Positions 15,524-22,457 of a stretch of 33,125 nucleotides of DNA are shown here, one piece after another (position 1 is the stretch's first letter; every line of letters begins with the position of its first letter). Source of the DNA: an uncultured Verrucomicrobiales bacterium (lineage in GTDB: Bacteria; Verrucomicrobiota; Verrucomicrobiia; Verrucomicrobiales; Akkermansiaceae); NCBI GenBank assembly GCA_937905985.1, contig CALCWC010000035.1, positions 1 through 33,125 of the forward strand. The letters run 5' to 3'. The position numbers were made by a program, and so were the translations under genes. The notes beneath the pieces were generated by a model. That model searched no databases. It was not told the DNA's origin and worked only from the letters and a program-made list of their open reading frames with translations.

Positions 15524-16735
15524 ATGAACACCAAGACAATATTGTCCATCACCGCGCTGGCGGCCCTGCTGCCGCTCTCCGCTTCCGCTATCGATCTCCC
15601 GCAGAACTTCTCGGAAGGAGCCAAAGCCAAGCTGGCGGACAGCATCCTGCTCGCCCCCAGTGAGCACCAGCTCAACATCGTCTATTTCTACGGCTGTGAT
15701 TTCCAGCCCGCCAAGGACCATGAGCGCCGTCTCAGCGAGCTGTTCACCTATGTGCAGCAGTTCTACGGTCAGGCCATGCAGAGAAACGGCTTCGGCGCGC
15801 GTTCCTTCGGCATGGCCATGCTGCCCAACGGCAACGTGGACATCATCACCATCAAGGGCAAGCTCCCCCACAAGGACTACCCGTACAACGGCGGCCACGG
15901 CAAGGTGCAGGCCGAAATTGCGGAATACTTCGCCGCCCACCCGGAGAAGCTCCGCAGCGGGCACACCTTCATCCTCATGCCCACTTGGCTGGATGACAAG
16001 TTCAGCGACGAAAACCCCGGCGGCGTGCCCTACTACGGCGTGGGCAAAACCGCCTTCGCCATGGACTACGGCGATTTCGACCTGCAGTACCTGGGAGACG
16101 ACACGCCCAAGGGCCGCCTGCTCACCAAGTACCTGGGCGGGCTCGCCCATGAGCTCGGCCACGCCTTGAACCTGCCGCACAACAACGGAACCCCGGATCA
16201 GAACAAGGCCATGGGCACCCCGCTCATGAACGCAGGCAACTACACCTTCGGCATGAAGCCCACCTACCTTACCAAGGCTTCCTGCAAGATTCTGGACACC
16301 TCCGAGACCTTTGCCCCCAAGGGCTGCAAGACCGTTTTCTACACCTCGCAGCAGGACGTGAAGGTGACCGACCAGGAGCTCACGCTGGAGAACAACGACA
16401 CGCTGGTGTTCAAGTTCCACACCAACGCCAAGTTCAAGTGCGTGAACGCCTATATCCAGGATGCCCCCTTCGCCGTGAACGAAGACTATGAGAAGGTGGT
16501 GTTCGACGAGGTGGAGCAGGATTCCGCGGACCCCACCCTGTACACCGTCCGCATGCCGTTGAAGGACATTGCCAGCCTCAAGGGCGTGCAGCAGCACGCC
16601 GGCGTGGGCGGTATCGACCTCGTCTTCGTGGAGGAGGAAGGTTCGCGCCACAGCTACCGCGTGCAGTTCGACTGGAACGCCATCACTCCCCAGGGCACTC
16701 CCCTGCGAGATATCATCCACTTCAAGGGCTGCTGA
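15524..16735 (+). CDS. Secreted metzincin-like zinc metalloprotease, paralog 2
   Basis: This 403-residue tandem copy of the preceding gene has the same domain order: signal peptide (MNTKTILSITALAALLPLSA, cleavage near Ala22), the conserved HQLNIVYF strand, the LPNGNVDIITIKGKLPHK block, the zinc site HELGHALNLPH (His209, Glu210, His213, His219), the Met-turn TPLMNAGNYTFG (Met235), and the C-terminal FKGC. By eye the two are about two-thirds identical. Differences cluster in surface loops after the zinc helix and in the C-terminal domain, which suggests divergence in substrate choice. It starts 20 nt after its partner ends, with no Shine-Dalgarno, and is probably co-transcribed. Confidence 0.78.
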   Translation: MNTKTILSITALAALLPLSASAIDLPQNFSEGAKAKLADSILLAPSEHQLNIVYFYGCDFQPAKDHERRLSELFTYVQQFYGQAMQRNGFGARSFGMAMLPNGNVDIITIKGKLPHKDYPYNGGHGKVQAEIAEYFAAHPEKLRSGHTFILMPTWLDDKFSDENPGGVPYYGVGKTAFAMDYGDFDLQYLGDDTPKGRLLTKYLGGLAHELGHALNLPHNNGTPDQNKAMGTPLMNAGNYTFGMKPTYLTKASCKILDTSETFAPKGCKTVFYTSQQDVKVTDQELTLENNDTLVFKFHTNAKFKCVNAYIQDAPFAVNEDYEKVVFDEVEQDSADPTLYTVRMPLKDIASLKGVQQHAGVGGIDLVFVEEEGSRHSYRVQFDWNAITPQGTPLRDIIHFKGC

Positions 16736-16800
16736 TTATATCAGCCTCCCCAGACAATCCCGCGCCCGTCCGGCCCACTCGCCAGGCGGGCGTGTCTGTC

Positions 16801-16932
16801 GTGCAATTTAGCATTTGGAATGTAGCATTTAGAATTTTGAATTTGTGTGTACGCACGCCATGTGAGTACACACACCGCGCTTGTTCACAAACTAAATCCT
16901 ACATCCTAAATCCCAAATCCTCGGTTCAAATT
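16801..16932. repeat. Long imperfect palindromic intergenic repeat, AAATCC type (copy 2)
   Basis: The left arm (16803-16848, containing CATTTAGAATTTTGAATTTG) and the right arm (16883-16932, containing CAAACTAAATCCTACATCC) are approximately reverse complements. The centre is GTGTGTACGCACG with GAGTACACACACCGCGCTTG. The right arm overlaps the 3' end of aguA by a few bases. The element lies between convergent genes and could act as a bidirectional terminator. Bases 16736-16800 also hold an imperfect GC-rich hairpin. Confidence 0.65.
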
Positions 16933-17975
16933 CCCCCGCCCGGTTGTTGCTGGGTGATGCAGTGCACGGCGCCGCCTTCAATCACCAGGCGGCGCGCATC
17001 GATGCCCAGCACCTGCTTACCGGGGAAGCATTCGCGCAGGATGCCCAGCGCACGGTCGTCGTTCTTCTCCTGCATGAACACAGGCACCATCACGGCGCTG
17101 TTGCAGATGAGGAAGTTTGCATAGCTGGCGGGAAGCTGCTCCAGGCGCCAATCCTGCGCCACCAGCGGCTCCGGCATGGGCAGGGGAATGATTTCCACAC
17201 GGTGTCCGGCGGGTGTGCGCAAATCTTGCAGGCGCTCGTTGTTTTCCGCCAGGTTGCGGTAGTGCGGGGAATGCGGGTCCGGTTCCACAATGGATACCGC
17301 CGCCTCCGCGTTCACAAAGCGCACCATGTCGTCGATGTGACCGTCCGTGTCGTCGCCTTCAATTCCCTGGCCAAGCCAGAAAACCTGTTTTGTGCCGAGC
17401 ATGCGGTGCAGCTCCGCCTCCACCGCTGCCTTGTCCAGGTCGGGATTGCGGTTGGGGTTGAGCAGCACGGCCTCCGTGGTGAGCAGCAGCCCCTCGCCGT
17501 TGCCCTCAATGGCTCCGCCCTCCAGCACCATGCGGCTCTCTAGGCGCGGCAGCCCCAGGCTTGCCGCCGTGCAGGCGGGTATGCCGTTGTCCAGGTCCCA
17601 CGGCTCGAACTTGCCGCCCCACGCGTTGAACTGCCAGTCCGCGATTTGCAGAGAGCCATCGCTCCGCTGCACGAAAATGGGTCCGTGATCGCGGCACCAT
17701 ACATCGTTGGTGGGGTGGTTGTACAGCGCGAAATTCTGCACGCCGCGTTTTTCCAGCAGCGCGCGGATGTCTGCATGCAGCCCCTCTGCCGCGTTGATGC
17801 GCACCTGCGCGTGCGGGGAAATGGCCTCTGCCAAGTCCGCGTAGCGTTCCAGCAGCTCCGTAAGGCCTCCCTGCCACAAATCCTGCCGATGCGGCCAGGA
17901 TATCCACACGGCATCCTGCCGCTCCCATTCTGCGGGCCAGCGCAACGCGTCTCCCTGTTCCGGTGTGTTCTTCAT
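16926..17975 (-). CDS. aguA: Agmatine deiminase
   Basis: The 349-residue member of the peptidyl-arginine-deiminase-like family (PF04371) hydrolyses agmatine to N-carbamoylputrescine and ammonia, a route to putrescine. The active-site elements are all visible: WCRDHGPIFV with Asp97, VLEGGAIEGNG with Glu152, TDGHIDDMVRF with His213, and the catalytic cysteine Cys339 in GGAVHCITQQQP. The length is as expected. The ATG at 17975 overlaps the stop of the upstream gene by ATGA, indicating translational coupling. The usual partners, N-carbamoylputrescine amidohydrolase and arginine decarboxylase, are not in the window. The enzyme is cytoplasmic. Confidence 0.95.
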   Translation of the reverse strand: MKNTPEQGDALRWPAEWERQDAVWISWPHRQDLWQGGLTELLERYADLAEAISPHAQVRINAAEGLHADIRALLEKRGVQNFALYNHPTNDVWCRDHGPIFVQRSDGSLQIADWQFNAWGGKFEPWDLDNGIPACTAASLGLPRLESRMVLEGGAIEGNGEGLLLTTEAVLLNPNRNPDLDKAAVEAELHRMLGTKQVFWLGQGIEGDDTDGHIDDMVRFVNAEAAVSIVEPDPHSPHYRNLAENNERLQDLRTPAGHRVEIIPLPMPEPLVAQDWRLEQLPASYANFLICNSAVMVPVFMQEKNDDRALGILRECFPGKQVLGIDARRLVIEGGAVHCITQQQPGGGI

Positions 17976-18343
17976 GCTATGTAGGGGAGGTCCAGCAGCA
18001 CCTCCAGCGGGGTTAGTTCGTTGAATTGTTCCTGCGTGTCGCCCTCCTGTCGGCCGAACACGCCTGCGTCGATGAGGTTGTAGACAATGCTGCCCACGTC
18101 TGCGGAGCTGGTGATGCCCCAGTGCTCCATCACGGCGGATGCCATGGGACCGTACTCCTGCAGCGCGTATGCGCAAAAGCCCAGGTACAGTTCCTCCGCG
18201 CTCAGGTGCGGCTGCTCGCCGGTCTTGTGAAACTCCTCCACCGCGTAATCCAGCGCCTGCCGCATGAACGCGTACGCATCCGGCGCGAACGAGCTGTCGC
18301 GCCGCATGATTTCATCCACGGCATCGTCGAAGTTGAATGGCAT
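17972..18343 (-). CDS. Minf_1886-family conserved protein
   Basis: This 123-residue protein is recognisable as the small family restricted to Verrucomicrobia and Planctomycetes and named after Minf_1886. Matching features are the start FDDAVDEIMRRDSSFAPDAYAFMRQALDY, split by the FVxEAL-type helix, the HLSAEELYLGFCAYALQEYGPMA block, and the C-terminal VFGRQEGDTQEQFNEL. It is acidic, mostly helical and cytoplasmic. No biochemical role is established for the family to my knowledge. Its stop overlaps the aguA start by 4 nt, so the two are made together; this could link it to polyamine metabolism, though the association may be local. It has a leaderless-type promoter. Confidence 0.78.
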   Translation of the reverse strand: MPFNFDDAVDEIMRRDSSFAPDAYAFMRQALDYAVEEFHKTGEQPHLSAEELYLGFCAYALQEYGPMASAVMEHWGITSSADVGSIVYNLIDAGVFGRQEGDTQEQFNELTPLEVLLDLPYIA

Positions 18344-18349
18344 GCCTGC

Positions 18350-18378
18350 ATGCTAGCATGATTTTCTCCCCCTTGCAA
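18350..18378 (-). promoter_or_regulatory. Leaderless promoter of the Minf_1886-aguA operon
   Basis: On the minus strand TTGCAA (18378-18373), a 17-nt spacer and TAGCAT (18355-18350) end exactly 6 nt before the ATG, so +1 is predicted at the A of the start codon. Confidence 0.65.
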
Positions 18379-18387
18379 ATCTTTCCC

Positions 18388-18420
18388 CCCGCATGACCTG
18401 CCCGCATGACCTGCCCGCAT
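18388..18420. repeat. 13-bp tandem repeat between divergent promoters
   Basis: CCCGCATGACCTG occurs twice in full (18388-18400, 18401-18413), followed by CCCGCAT. It lies between the divergent promoters at 18378 and 18452 and could be a repeated operator or simple slippage. Confidence 0.7.
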
Positions 18421-18451
18421 ACGGTACCCTCATGCGGCTTTCCATTGGAAA

Positions 18452-18480
18452 TTGTTTGCAGGTGCGCCCGTTGCTAGCTT
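18452..18480 (+). promoter_or_regulatory. Near-leaderless promoter of the putative DNA-binding protein gene
   Basis: TTGTTT (18452-18457), a 17-nt spacer and TAGCTT (18475-18480) end 7 nt before the ATG at 18488. Confidence 0.55.
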
Positions 18481-18487
18481 GACGCAC

Positions 18488-19063
18488 ATGGCTATCCAAC
18501 CAAATGTACTACTGCGAACCAAGATCGGCCTGGGCGGCATCCGCCTGCTGGACTACCCCGGTATCACCTACCCGGACAGCGTGCTGAAAGCCGCGCCAGG
18601 CATGCACCCCCAAACCGGGAAACCATACTCCAGGCCCCCCGCCAACACCGTCAGCTCCTCTCAGGCCGCCGCCATGCTCGGCTCCAGCATCCCATGCGCC
18701 AGGATGCGCCTGCACCGCAACAAGGTGCGCTTCTACTTTGTGCAGGTGGGAACCTCCCACACAACCTTGTATTGGAGCCGGCGCAAGGTGCAGGAGCTGG
18801 TGGACCGCGCCGCCAAGAAGGCGCGCAACGCCCCACGCGGCATGGTGACGTGGCGCCAGGCCCTGGAGATACTGCCCTGCAAACGTTCGTCCCTGCAGCG
18901 CCATGTCAAGAACGGCAGGGTGCGCACGCGCTGGTTGCGCATGCCCACCGTCAGCGGCATCCAGACCGTGCGCTTCTACAATGTGGCAGACCTCAAGAAA
19001 TTGCGCACCTACCTCCTCTTCTGTGCCCGCCAATCCTCCGAGCGCATGGAACGATTCGGGTGA
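18488..19063 (+). CDS. Putative DNA-binding protein with two helix-turn-helix-like units
   Basis: The 191-residue basic protein has no family I can name with certainty. Two segments look alike and resemble excisionase/MerR-type winged helices: a first with VSSSQAAAMLGSS followed by a basic strand and YWSRRKVQELVDRA, and a second with VTWRQALEILPCKRSSLQRHVKNGRV followed by a strand and FYNVADLKKL. Both follow the pattern of a short helix, a turn, a recognition helix, then a hydrophobic aromatic-rich strand and a closing helix. The N-terminal 45 residues contain Tyr/Pro-rich loops. A role as a transcriptional regulator is inference. It diverges from the Minf_1886-aguA operon across a tandem-repeat region it might recognise. 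The start is fixed by the promoter. Confidence 0.6.
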   Translation: MAIQPNVLLRTKIGLGGIRLLDYPGITYPDSVLKAAPGMHPQTGKPYSRPPANTVSSSQAAAMLGSSIPCARMRLHRNKVRFYFVQVGTSHTTLYWSRRKVQELVDRAAKKARNAPRGMVTWRQALEILPCKRSSLQRHVKNGRVRTRWLRMPTVSGIQTVRFYNVADLKKLRTYLLFCARQSSERMERFG

Positions 19064-19095
19064 CGGCATCCATGTATTCGTGGTACGTGGAGCTA

Positions 19096-19124
19096 TTGAC
19101 ATTTTATCCGTTCCCAGTTAGACT
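19096..19124 (+). promoter_or_regulatory. Promoter of the ZIP transporter gene, near-leaderless
   Basis: TTGACA (19096-19101, perfect -35), a 17-nt spacer and TAGACT (19119-19124) end 11 nt before the ATG at 19136. Confidence 0.7.
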
Positions 19125-19135
19125 CGTTCCCGTCC

Positions 19136-19939
19136 ATGGAAGCCACCAACCAGGATTTGATGCTTGGCCTGCTGCTTTCCCTGTTTGCGGGGCTGAGCAC
19201 ATGCATCGGCGCAGCCGTGGCGCTTTTCCTGAAGCGCACGGATACGCGCGTGCTCACCTACGCCCTGGGAGCCAGTGCGGGGGTGATGGTGTATATCTCT
19301 TTCATGGAGCTGTTGCCGGAGGCAGGGCGTTTCCTGCAGGAGGGCAGCGGCAAGTGGGTGTCGATTGCCGCGTTTTTCGGCGGCATGGTGCTGGCCGGCG
19401 CCATTGACCGCCTTGTCCCGGAGGACGAGAACCCGCATGAAATCCACACGGCGGGAGACCTGGATGCGGCGCGCACCACGGGCGAGTTCTCCGCCCAGGT
19501 CGGCGTGCGGCGCTCCGCCTTTCTCTTTGCCGCGGCCATTGCCATCCACAATTTCCCGGAAGGCATCGCCACCATGGCTTCCGCGTTCGACAACCCCGGG
19601 ACCGCCTTCTCCGTGGCCTTCGCCGTGGCTATCCACAACCTCCCGGAGGGCATCGCCGTGGCACTGCCGCTCATGTTCGCCACGGGCAGCCGCAAGCGCG
19701 CCTTCTGGGGCGCCACGCTCTCCGGGCTTGCGGAACCCGTGGGCGCCCTGGTGGCCATGCTCATTCTGCTTCCCTTTCTCACGCCCACGCTGCTGGCCGT
19801 GCTTTTCTGCGTAGTTGCGGGCTTCATGGTGTACATCTCCTTTGACGAGCTGCTGCCCATGGCGGAGCGCTGGGGGCACCACCACCTCTCCATCGGCGGC
19901 GTGATTTCCGGCATGCTTCTCATGGCCTTGGTGCTGTAA
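19136..19939 (+). CDS. zupT: ZIP-family divalent metal transporter, ZupT-like
   Basis: The 267-residue inner-membrane protein has about eight hydrophobic helices. It shows the paired ZIP metal-site motifs HNFPEG (138-143) and HNLPEG (167-172), and two matching MVYISFMELLPEA / MVYISFDELLPMA segments that form part of the binuclear site. A charged His-containing loop lies between helices 3 and 4 (about 92-126), as is usual for the family. ZupT proteins import zinc and, less selectively, iron, manganese or cobalt. The length is close to E. coli ZupT (257). It has its own strong promoter and forms a single-gene unit. No Zur or Fur box is obvious. Confidence 0.92.
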   Translation: MEATNQDLMLGLLLSLFAGLSTCIGAAVALFLKRTDTRVLTYALGASAGVMVYISFMELLPEAGRFLQEGSGKWVSIAAFFGGMVLAGAIDRLVPEDENPHEIHTAGDLDAARTTGEFSAQVGVRRSAFLFAAAIAIHNFPEGIATMASAFDNPGTAFSVAFAVAIHNLPEGIAVALPLMFATGSRKRAFWGATLSGLAEPVGALVAMLILLPFLTPTLLAVLFCVVAGFMVYISFDELLPMAERWGHHHLSIGGVISGMLLMALVL

Positions 19940-19961
19940 CGCCAAACCACGCTGTTTTTCC

Positions 19962-19989
19962 TTGCCAATCCTGCCCGGAGTGTTAGAAT
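19962..19989 (+). promoter_or_regulatory. Promoter of the nucleotidyltransferase-kinase operon
   Basis: TTGCCA (19962-19967), a 16-nt spacer and TAGAAT (19984-19989) lie 32 nt before the ATG at 20022. Confidence 0.55.
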
Positions 19990-20021
19990 GAAGCCGTACA
20001 TTCGGTACTCATTTCAATACT

Positions 20022-20930
20022 ATGAAACCTACACTCCTTGTTCTCGCAGCAGGTATGGGAAGCCGCTACGGCGGTCTCAAGCAGCTTGACCCCATGGGTC
20101 CCAACGGTGAAGTCATCCTCGATTATTCCGTCTACGACGCCATCCGCGCCGGCTTCGGCAAGGTCGTTTTCATCATCCGAAAGGATTTTGAGGAGGCCTT
20201 CAAGAGCCAGGTCGGCTCCCGTTTCGCAGGCAAGATTGAAGTGGACTACGCCTTCCAGTGCCTCGATGATTTGCCCGAGGGCTACAGCGTGCCGGAAGGC
20301 CGCGTGAAGCCGTGGGGCACGGCTCACGCCCTGTTGGCCGCCCGCAACGTGGTGCACGAGCCCTTCGGCGTGGTGAACGCTGACGACTTCTACGGCGCGG
20401 ACGCCTTTGCCAAGGCCGCCGAGTTTCTGACCGCCGCTCCCGCCGCCGACGGCAAGGAGCACTACGGCATGATCGGCTACCCGCTCAAGAACACCCTCTC
20501 CGACCACGGCGATGTGAACCGCGGCATCTGCGGCATCAAGGACGGCCACCTGGACAGCGTGGAGGAATATACCAAGATCATGCGCGAGGACGACGGCGTG
20601 TGCCGCGGCGACAGCCTGAGCGGCGAGCGCAAGGTGGTGGACCCGGAGGAGCTCGTCTCCATGAACTTCTGGGTGTTCCCCGCCTCCTTCATCGGCCAGA
20701 TCAAGGAGCACTTCACCAAGTTCATCGCGGAGCGCGGCACCGAACTCAAGAGCGAGTGCTACATCCCCACCGTGGTGGACGAGCTCATCCACAACGGCAA
20801 GGCTGATTGCCGCGTCATCAAGACCACCGCAAACTGGCTCGGCGTCACCTACCCCAGCGACAAGCCCGCCGTGGTGGACAGCATCGCCAAGCTCGTGGAG
20901 CAGGGGGTCTACCCCGCCAAGCTCGGCTAA
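20022..20930 (+). CDS. Sugar-1-phosphate nucleotidyltransferase
   Basis: The 302-residue protein has the GT-A nucleotidyltransferase fold. The N-terminal LVLAAGMGSRYGGLKQL loop binds the nucleotide triphosphate, PWGTAHALLAAR provides the base and sugar contacts, and VNADDFYG supplies the metal-binding Asp. It joins a sugar 1-phosphate to a nucleotide and releases pyrophosphate. The adjacent kinase gene, 20 nt downstream, makes hexosamine 1-phosphates in related organisms, so the likely product is UDP-GlcNAc or UDP-GalNAc; this is inference from context. There is no C-terminal left-handed beta-helix acetyltransferase, so it is not a bifunctional GlmU. It is cytoplasmic. Which nucleotide and sugar it uses remains open. 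Confidence 0.82.
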   Translation: MKPTLLVLAAGMGSRYGGLKQLDPMGPNGEVILDYSVYDAIRAGFGKVVFIIRKDFEEAFKSQVGSRFAGKIEVDYAFQCLDDLPEGYSVPEGRVKPWGTAHALLAARNVVHEPFGVVNADDFYGADAFAKAAEFLTAAPAADGKEHYGMIGYPLKNTLSDHGDVNRGICGIKDGHLDSVEEYTKIMREDDGVCRGDSLSGERKVVDPEELVSMNFWVFPASFIGQIKEHFTKFIAERGTELKSECYIPTVVDELIHNGKADCRVIKTTANWLGVTYPSDKPAVVDSIAKLVEQGVYPAKLG

Positions 20931-20950
20931 TCCACACCCATCCCATTGCC

Positions 20951-22042
20951 ATGTACGATTTGAAAGCAATCGCCGGCATGTTCGACCTCCGCGCGGACTA
21001 CGTTTGCGGCGGCCCCTACGGCTCCGGCCACATCAACGACACCTACCGCATCGAGACCGACCAGGCCGGCCTGCGCGTGGACTACATCCTGCAGCGCGTC
21101 AACAGCAACGTCTTCCGCCAGCCCATCCCGCTTATGGAAAACGTCAAGCGCGTCACGGACGAGGCCCTGCGCGTGCTGCAGGAGGAAGGCTGCAAGGAGG
21201 CCTACCGCCGCACCCTCACCCTCATCCCCGCGAACGACGGCAAGCCCTACGCGCAGGATGCGGAGGGCAACGTGTGGCGCGTCTACCTCTGCATTGAGCG
21301 CGCACGCACCTACGACATGATCGAGAACCCCGGCCAGTGCATCGAGGTCGCGCGCGCCTTCGGCAACTTCCAGAAGCTCGGCGCCAACCTCCCCGGTGAG
21401 CCCCTCTTCGAAACCATCCCCGATTTCCACAACACCACCAAGCGCTTCGAGACCTTCCAGAAGGCCATCGCCGCAGACCCCTTGGGCCGCGCCGCTTCCG
21501 TGCAGAAGGAAATCGACTGGTACCTCTCACGCGAGGCCGACTGCCACAAGGTGGTCAACTACCTCAAGAGCGGAGAGCTCCCCATGCGCGTCACCCACAA
21601 CGATACCAAGCTCAACAACGTCATGCTCGACGACGTCACCGGCGAGGGTATCTGCGTGATCGACCTGGACACCACCATGCCCGGCTCCTCCCTGTATGAC
21701 TTCGGCGACATGATCCGCACCTCCACCTCCCCCGCCGCGGAGGATGAGAAGGACATCTCGCTGGTCACCATGCGCATGGAGTATTTCGAGGCCCTGGCCA
21801 AGGGATACTGCGAGGCCGCCACCTTCCTCACCCCGCTGGAGAAGGAGCTGCTGCCGTTCTCCGGCAAGCTCCTCACCATGGAGTGCGGTATGCGCTTCCT
21901 CACCGATTACCTGGAAGGCGACACCTACTTCAAGATCCACCGCCCGGAGCACAACCTGGACCGCACCCGCACCCAGATGGCCCTCGTGGAATCCATCGAA
22001 CAGCAGATGGATGCCATGATGAAGGTGGTGCAACAATATTGA
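20951..22042 (+). CDS. N-acetylhexosamine 1-kinase-like phosphotransferase (NahK-like)
   Basis: The 363-residue aminoglycoside-phosphotransferase-fold kinase has the length and features of bifidobacterial NahK, which phosphorylates GlcNAc and GalNAc at C1. Visible motifs are the nucleotide loop GGPYGSGHINDTY (20-32), YILQRVN (45-51), the catalytic VTHNDTKLNNVMLD (214-227) with Asp218, and the metal-binding VIDLDTT (236-242). It starts 20 nt after the nucleotidyltransferase with no Shine-Dalgarno. The pair would turn free N-acetylhexosamine from mucin or milk glycans into a nucleotide sugar, bypassing GlcNAc-6-phosphate. Homoserine or choline kinases share the fold, but the N-terminal motifs fit NahK better. 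A GC-rich hairpin follows the gene. Confidence 0.82.
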   Translation: MYDLKAIAGMFDLRADYVCGGPYGSGHINDTYRIETDQAGLRVDYILQRVNSNVFRQPIPLMENVKRVTDEALRVLQEEGCKEAYRRTLTLIPANDGKPYAQDAEGNVWRVYLCIERARTYDMIENPGQCIEVARAFGNFQKLGANLPGEPLFETIPDFHNTTKRFETFQKAIAADPLGRAASVQKEIDWYLSREADCHKVVNYLKSGELPMRVTHNDTKLNNVMLDDVTGEGICVIDLDTTMPGSSLYDFGDMIRTSTSPAAEDEKDISLVTMRMEYFEALAKGYCEAATFLTPLEKELLPFSGKLLTMECGMRFLTDYLEGDTYFKIHRPEHNLDRTRTQMALVESIEQQMDAMMKVVQQY

Positions 22043-22085
22043 TTTACAATTGACGATTTGTAAAGTGAGGCGCGCGCAGCGCGCC
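22043..22085. repeat. Palindromic intergenic repeat, GC-core type (copy 2)
   Basis: TTTACAATTGACGATTTGTAAA (22045-22066 region) is followed by a GC core GGCGCGCGCAGCGCGCC. It resembles part of 4694-4784, including the GACGATTTxxAAA segment next to a GCGCGC core. It starts immediately after the NahK-like stop codon. Confidence 0.55.
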
Positions 22086-22095
22086 TAAATTACCG

Positions 22096-22154
22096 AGCCC
22101 CTGCGCCCGTCTTCGCCAAGGCTACGCCGAGGCAGGCTGAAAGGCGCAGGGGCT
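22096..22154 (+). repeat. GC-rich hairpin enclosing a CTTCGC-type repeat (copy 1)
   Basis: A perfect 12-bp stem AGCCCCTGCGCC (22096-22107)/GGCGCAGGGGCT (22143-22154) encloses a CGTCTTCGCCAAGGCTACGCC module. There is no strong T run after it, so it may act as an mRNA end or stabiliser rather than a classical terminator. The 415-nt gap 22043-22457 has no supportable gene. Confidence 0.65.
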
Positions 22155-22171
22155 TGTGCATTTTGCTCCCT

Positions 22172-22252
22172 TGCTTCCGTCTCCGCGAAAGATACGACGA
22201 GGCCTGCGAGAGAAGCAACCCTTGGCGGTGTGGACTCACGCCCAGGGTTGCT
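22172..22252 (+). repeat. CTTCGC-type repeat (copy 2) with hairpin
   Basis: CCGTCTCCGCGAAAGATACG followed by ACGAGGC (22178-22204) is a diverged version of the module at 22108. It is followed by a hairpin AGCAACCCTTG (22214-22224)/CCAGGGTTGCT (22242-22252). Confidence 0.55.
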
Positions 22253-22308
22253 GCTCTCATGCATCTGTTGTCACCAATCACCATAACGCATGCCCACCAA
22301 TCCCCCCG

Positions 22309-22380
22309 TGTGTGTGCACACAACGCTTGCACGCAAACAAATCCTAAATCTGAAATCCTAAATCCCCAATCCTAAATTGA
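22309..22380. repeat. AAATCC-type repeat, right arm only (copy 3)
   Basis: GTGTGTGTGCACACAACGC, then CAAACAAATCC and reiterated AAATCCTAAATC-like heptamers match the centre and right arm of the elements at 6108 and 16801. No left arm is visible. It lies between convergent genes. Confidence 0.6.
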
Positions 22381-22401
22381 AATTCACAATACCCACGCAA
22401 A

Positions 22402-22429
22402 AAGGCGGGCCCGCATGCGGGCCCGCCTT
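22402..22429 (-). terminator. Terminator of pyrH-frr-bactofilin
   Basis: A 28-nt perfect palindrome (AAGGCGGGCCCGC and its complement) is followed on the minus strand by TTTTTGCG. Its symmetry could also stop transcription coming from the plus strand. Confidence 0.85.
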
Positions 22430-22457
22430 GGATTAAGGTTTGATAGGGGAAGAAGTC

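Noticed and set aside
14247..16720. Two minus-strand open frames of 430 and 406 residues opposite the metzincin pair
   Set aside because: They resemble each other only because the sense genes are paralogs; no motif or start context.
22154..22375. Small plus-strand frames in the gap after the NahK-like gene
   Set aside because: They run through palindromic repeats and hairpins and have no protein-like composition.
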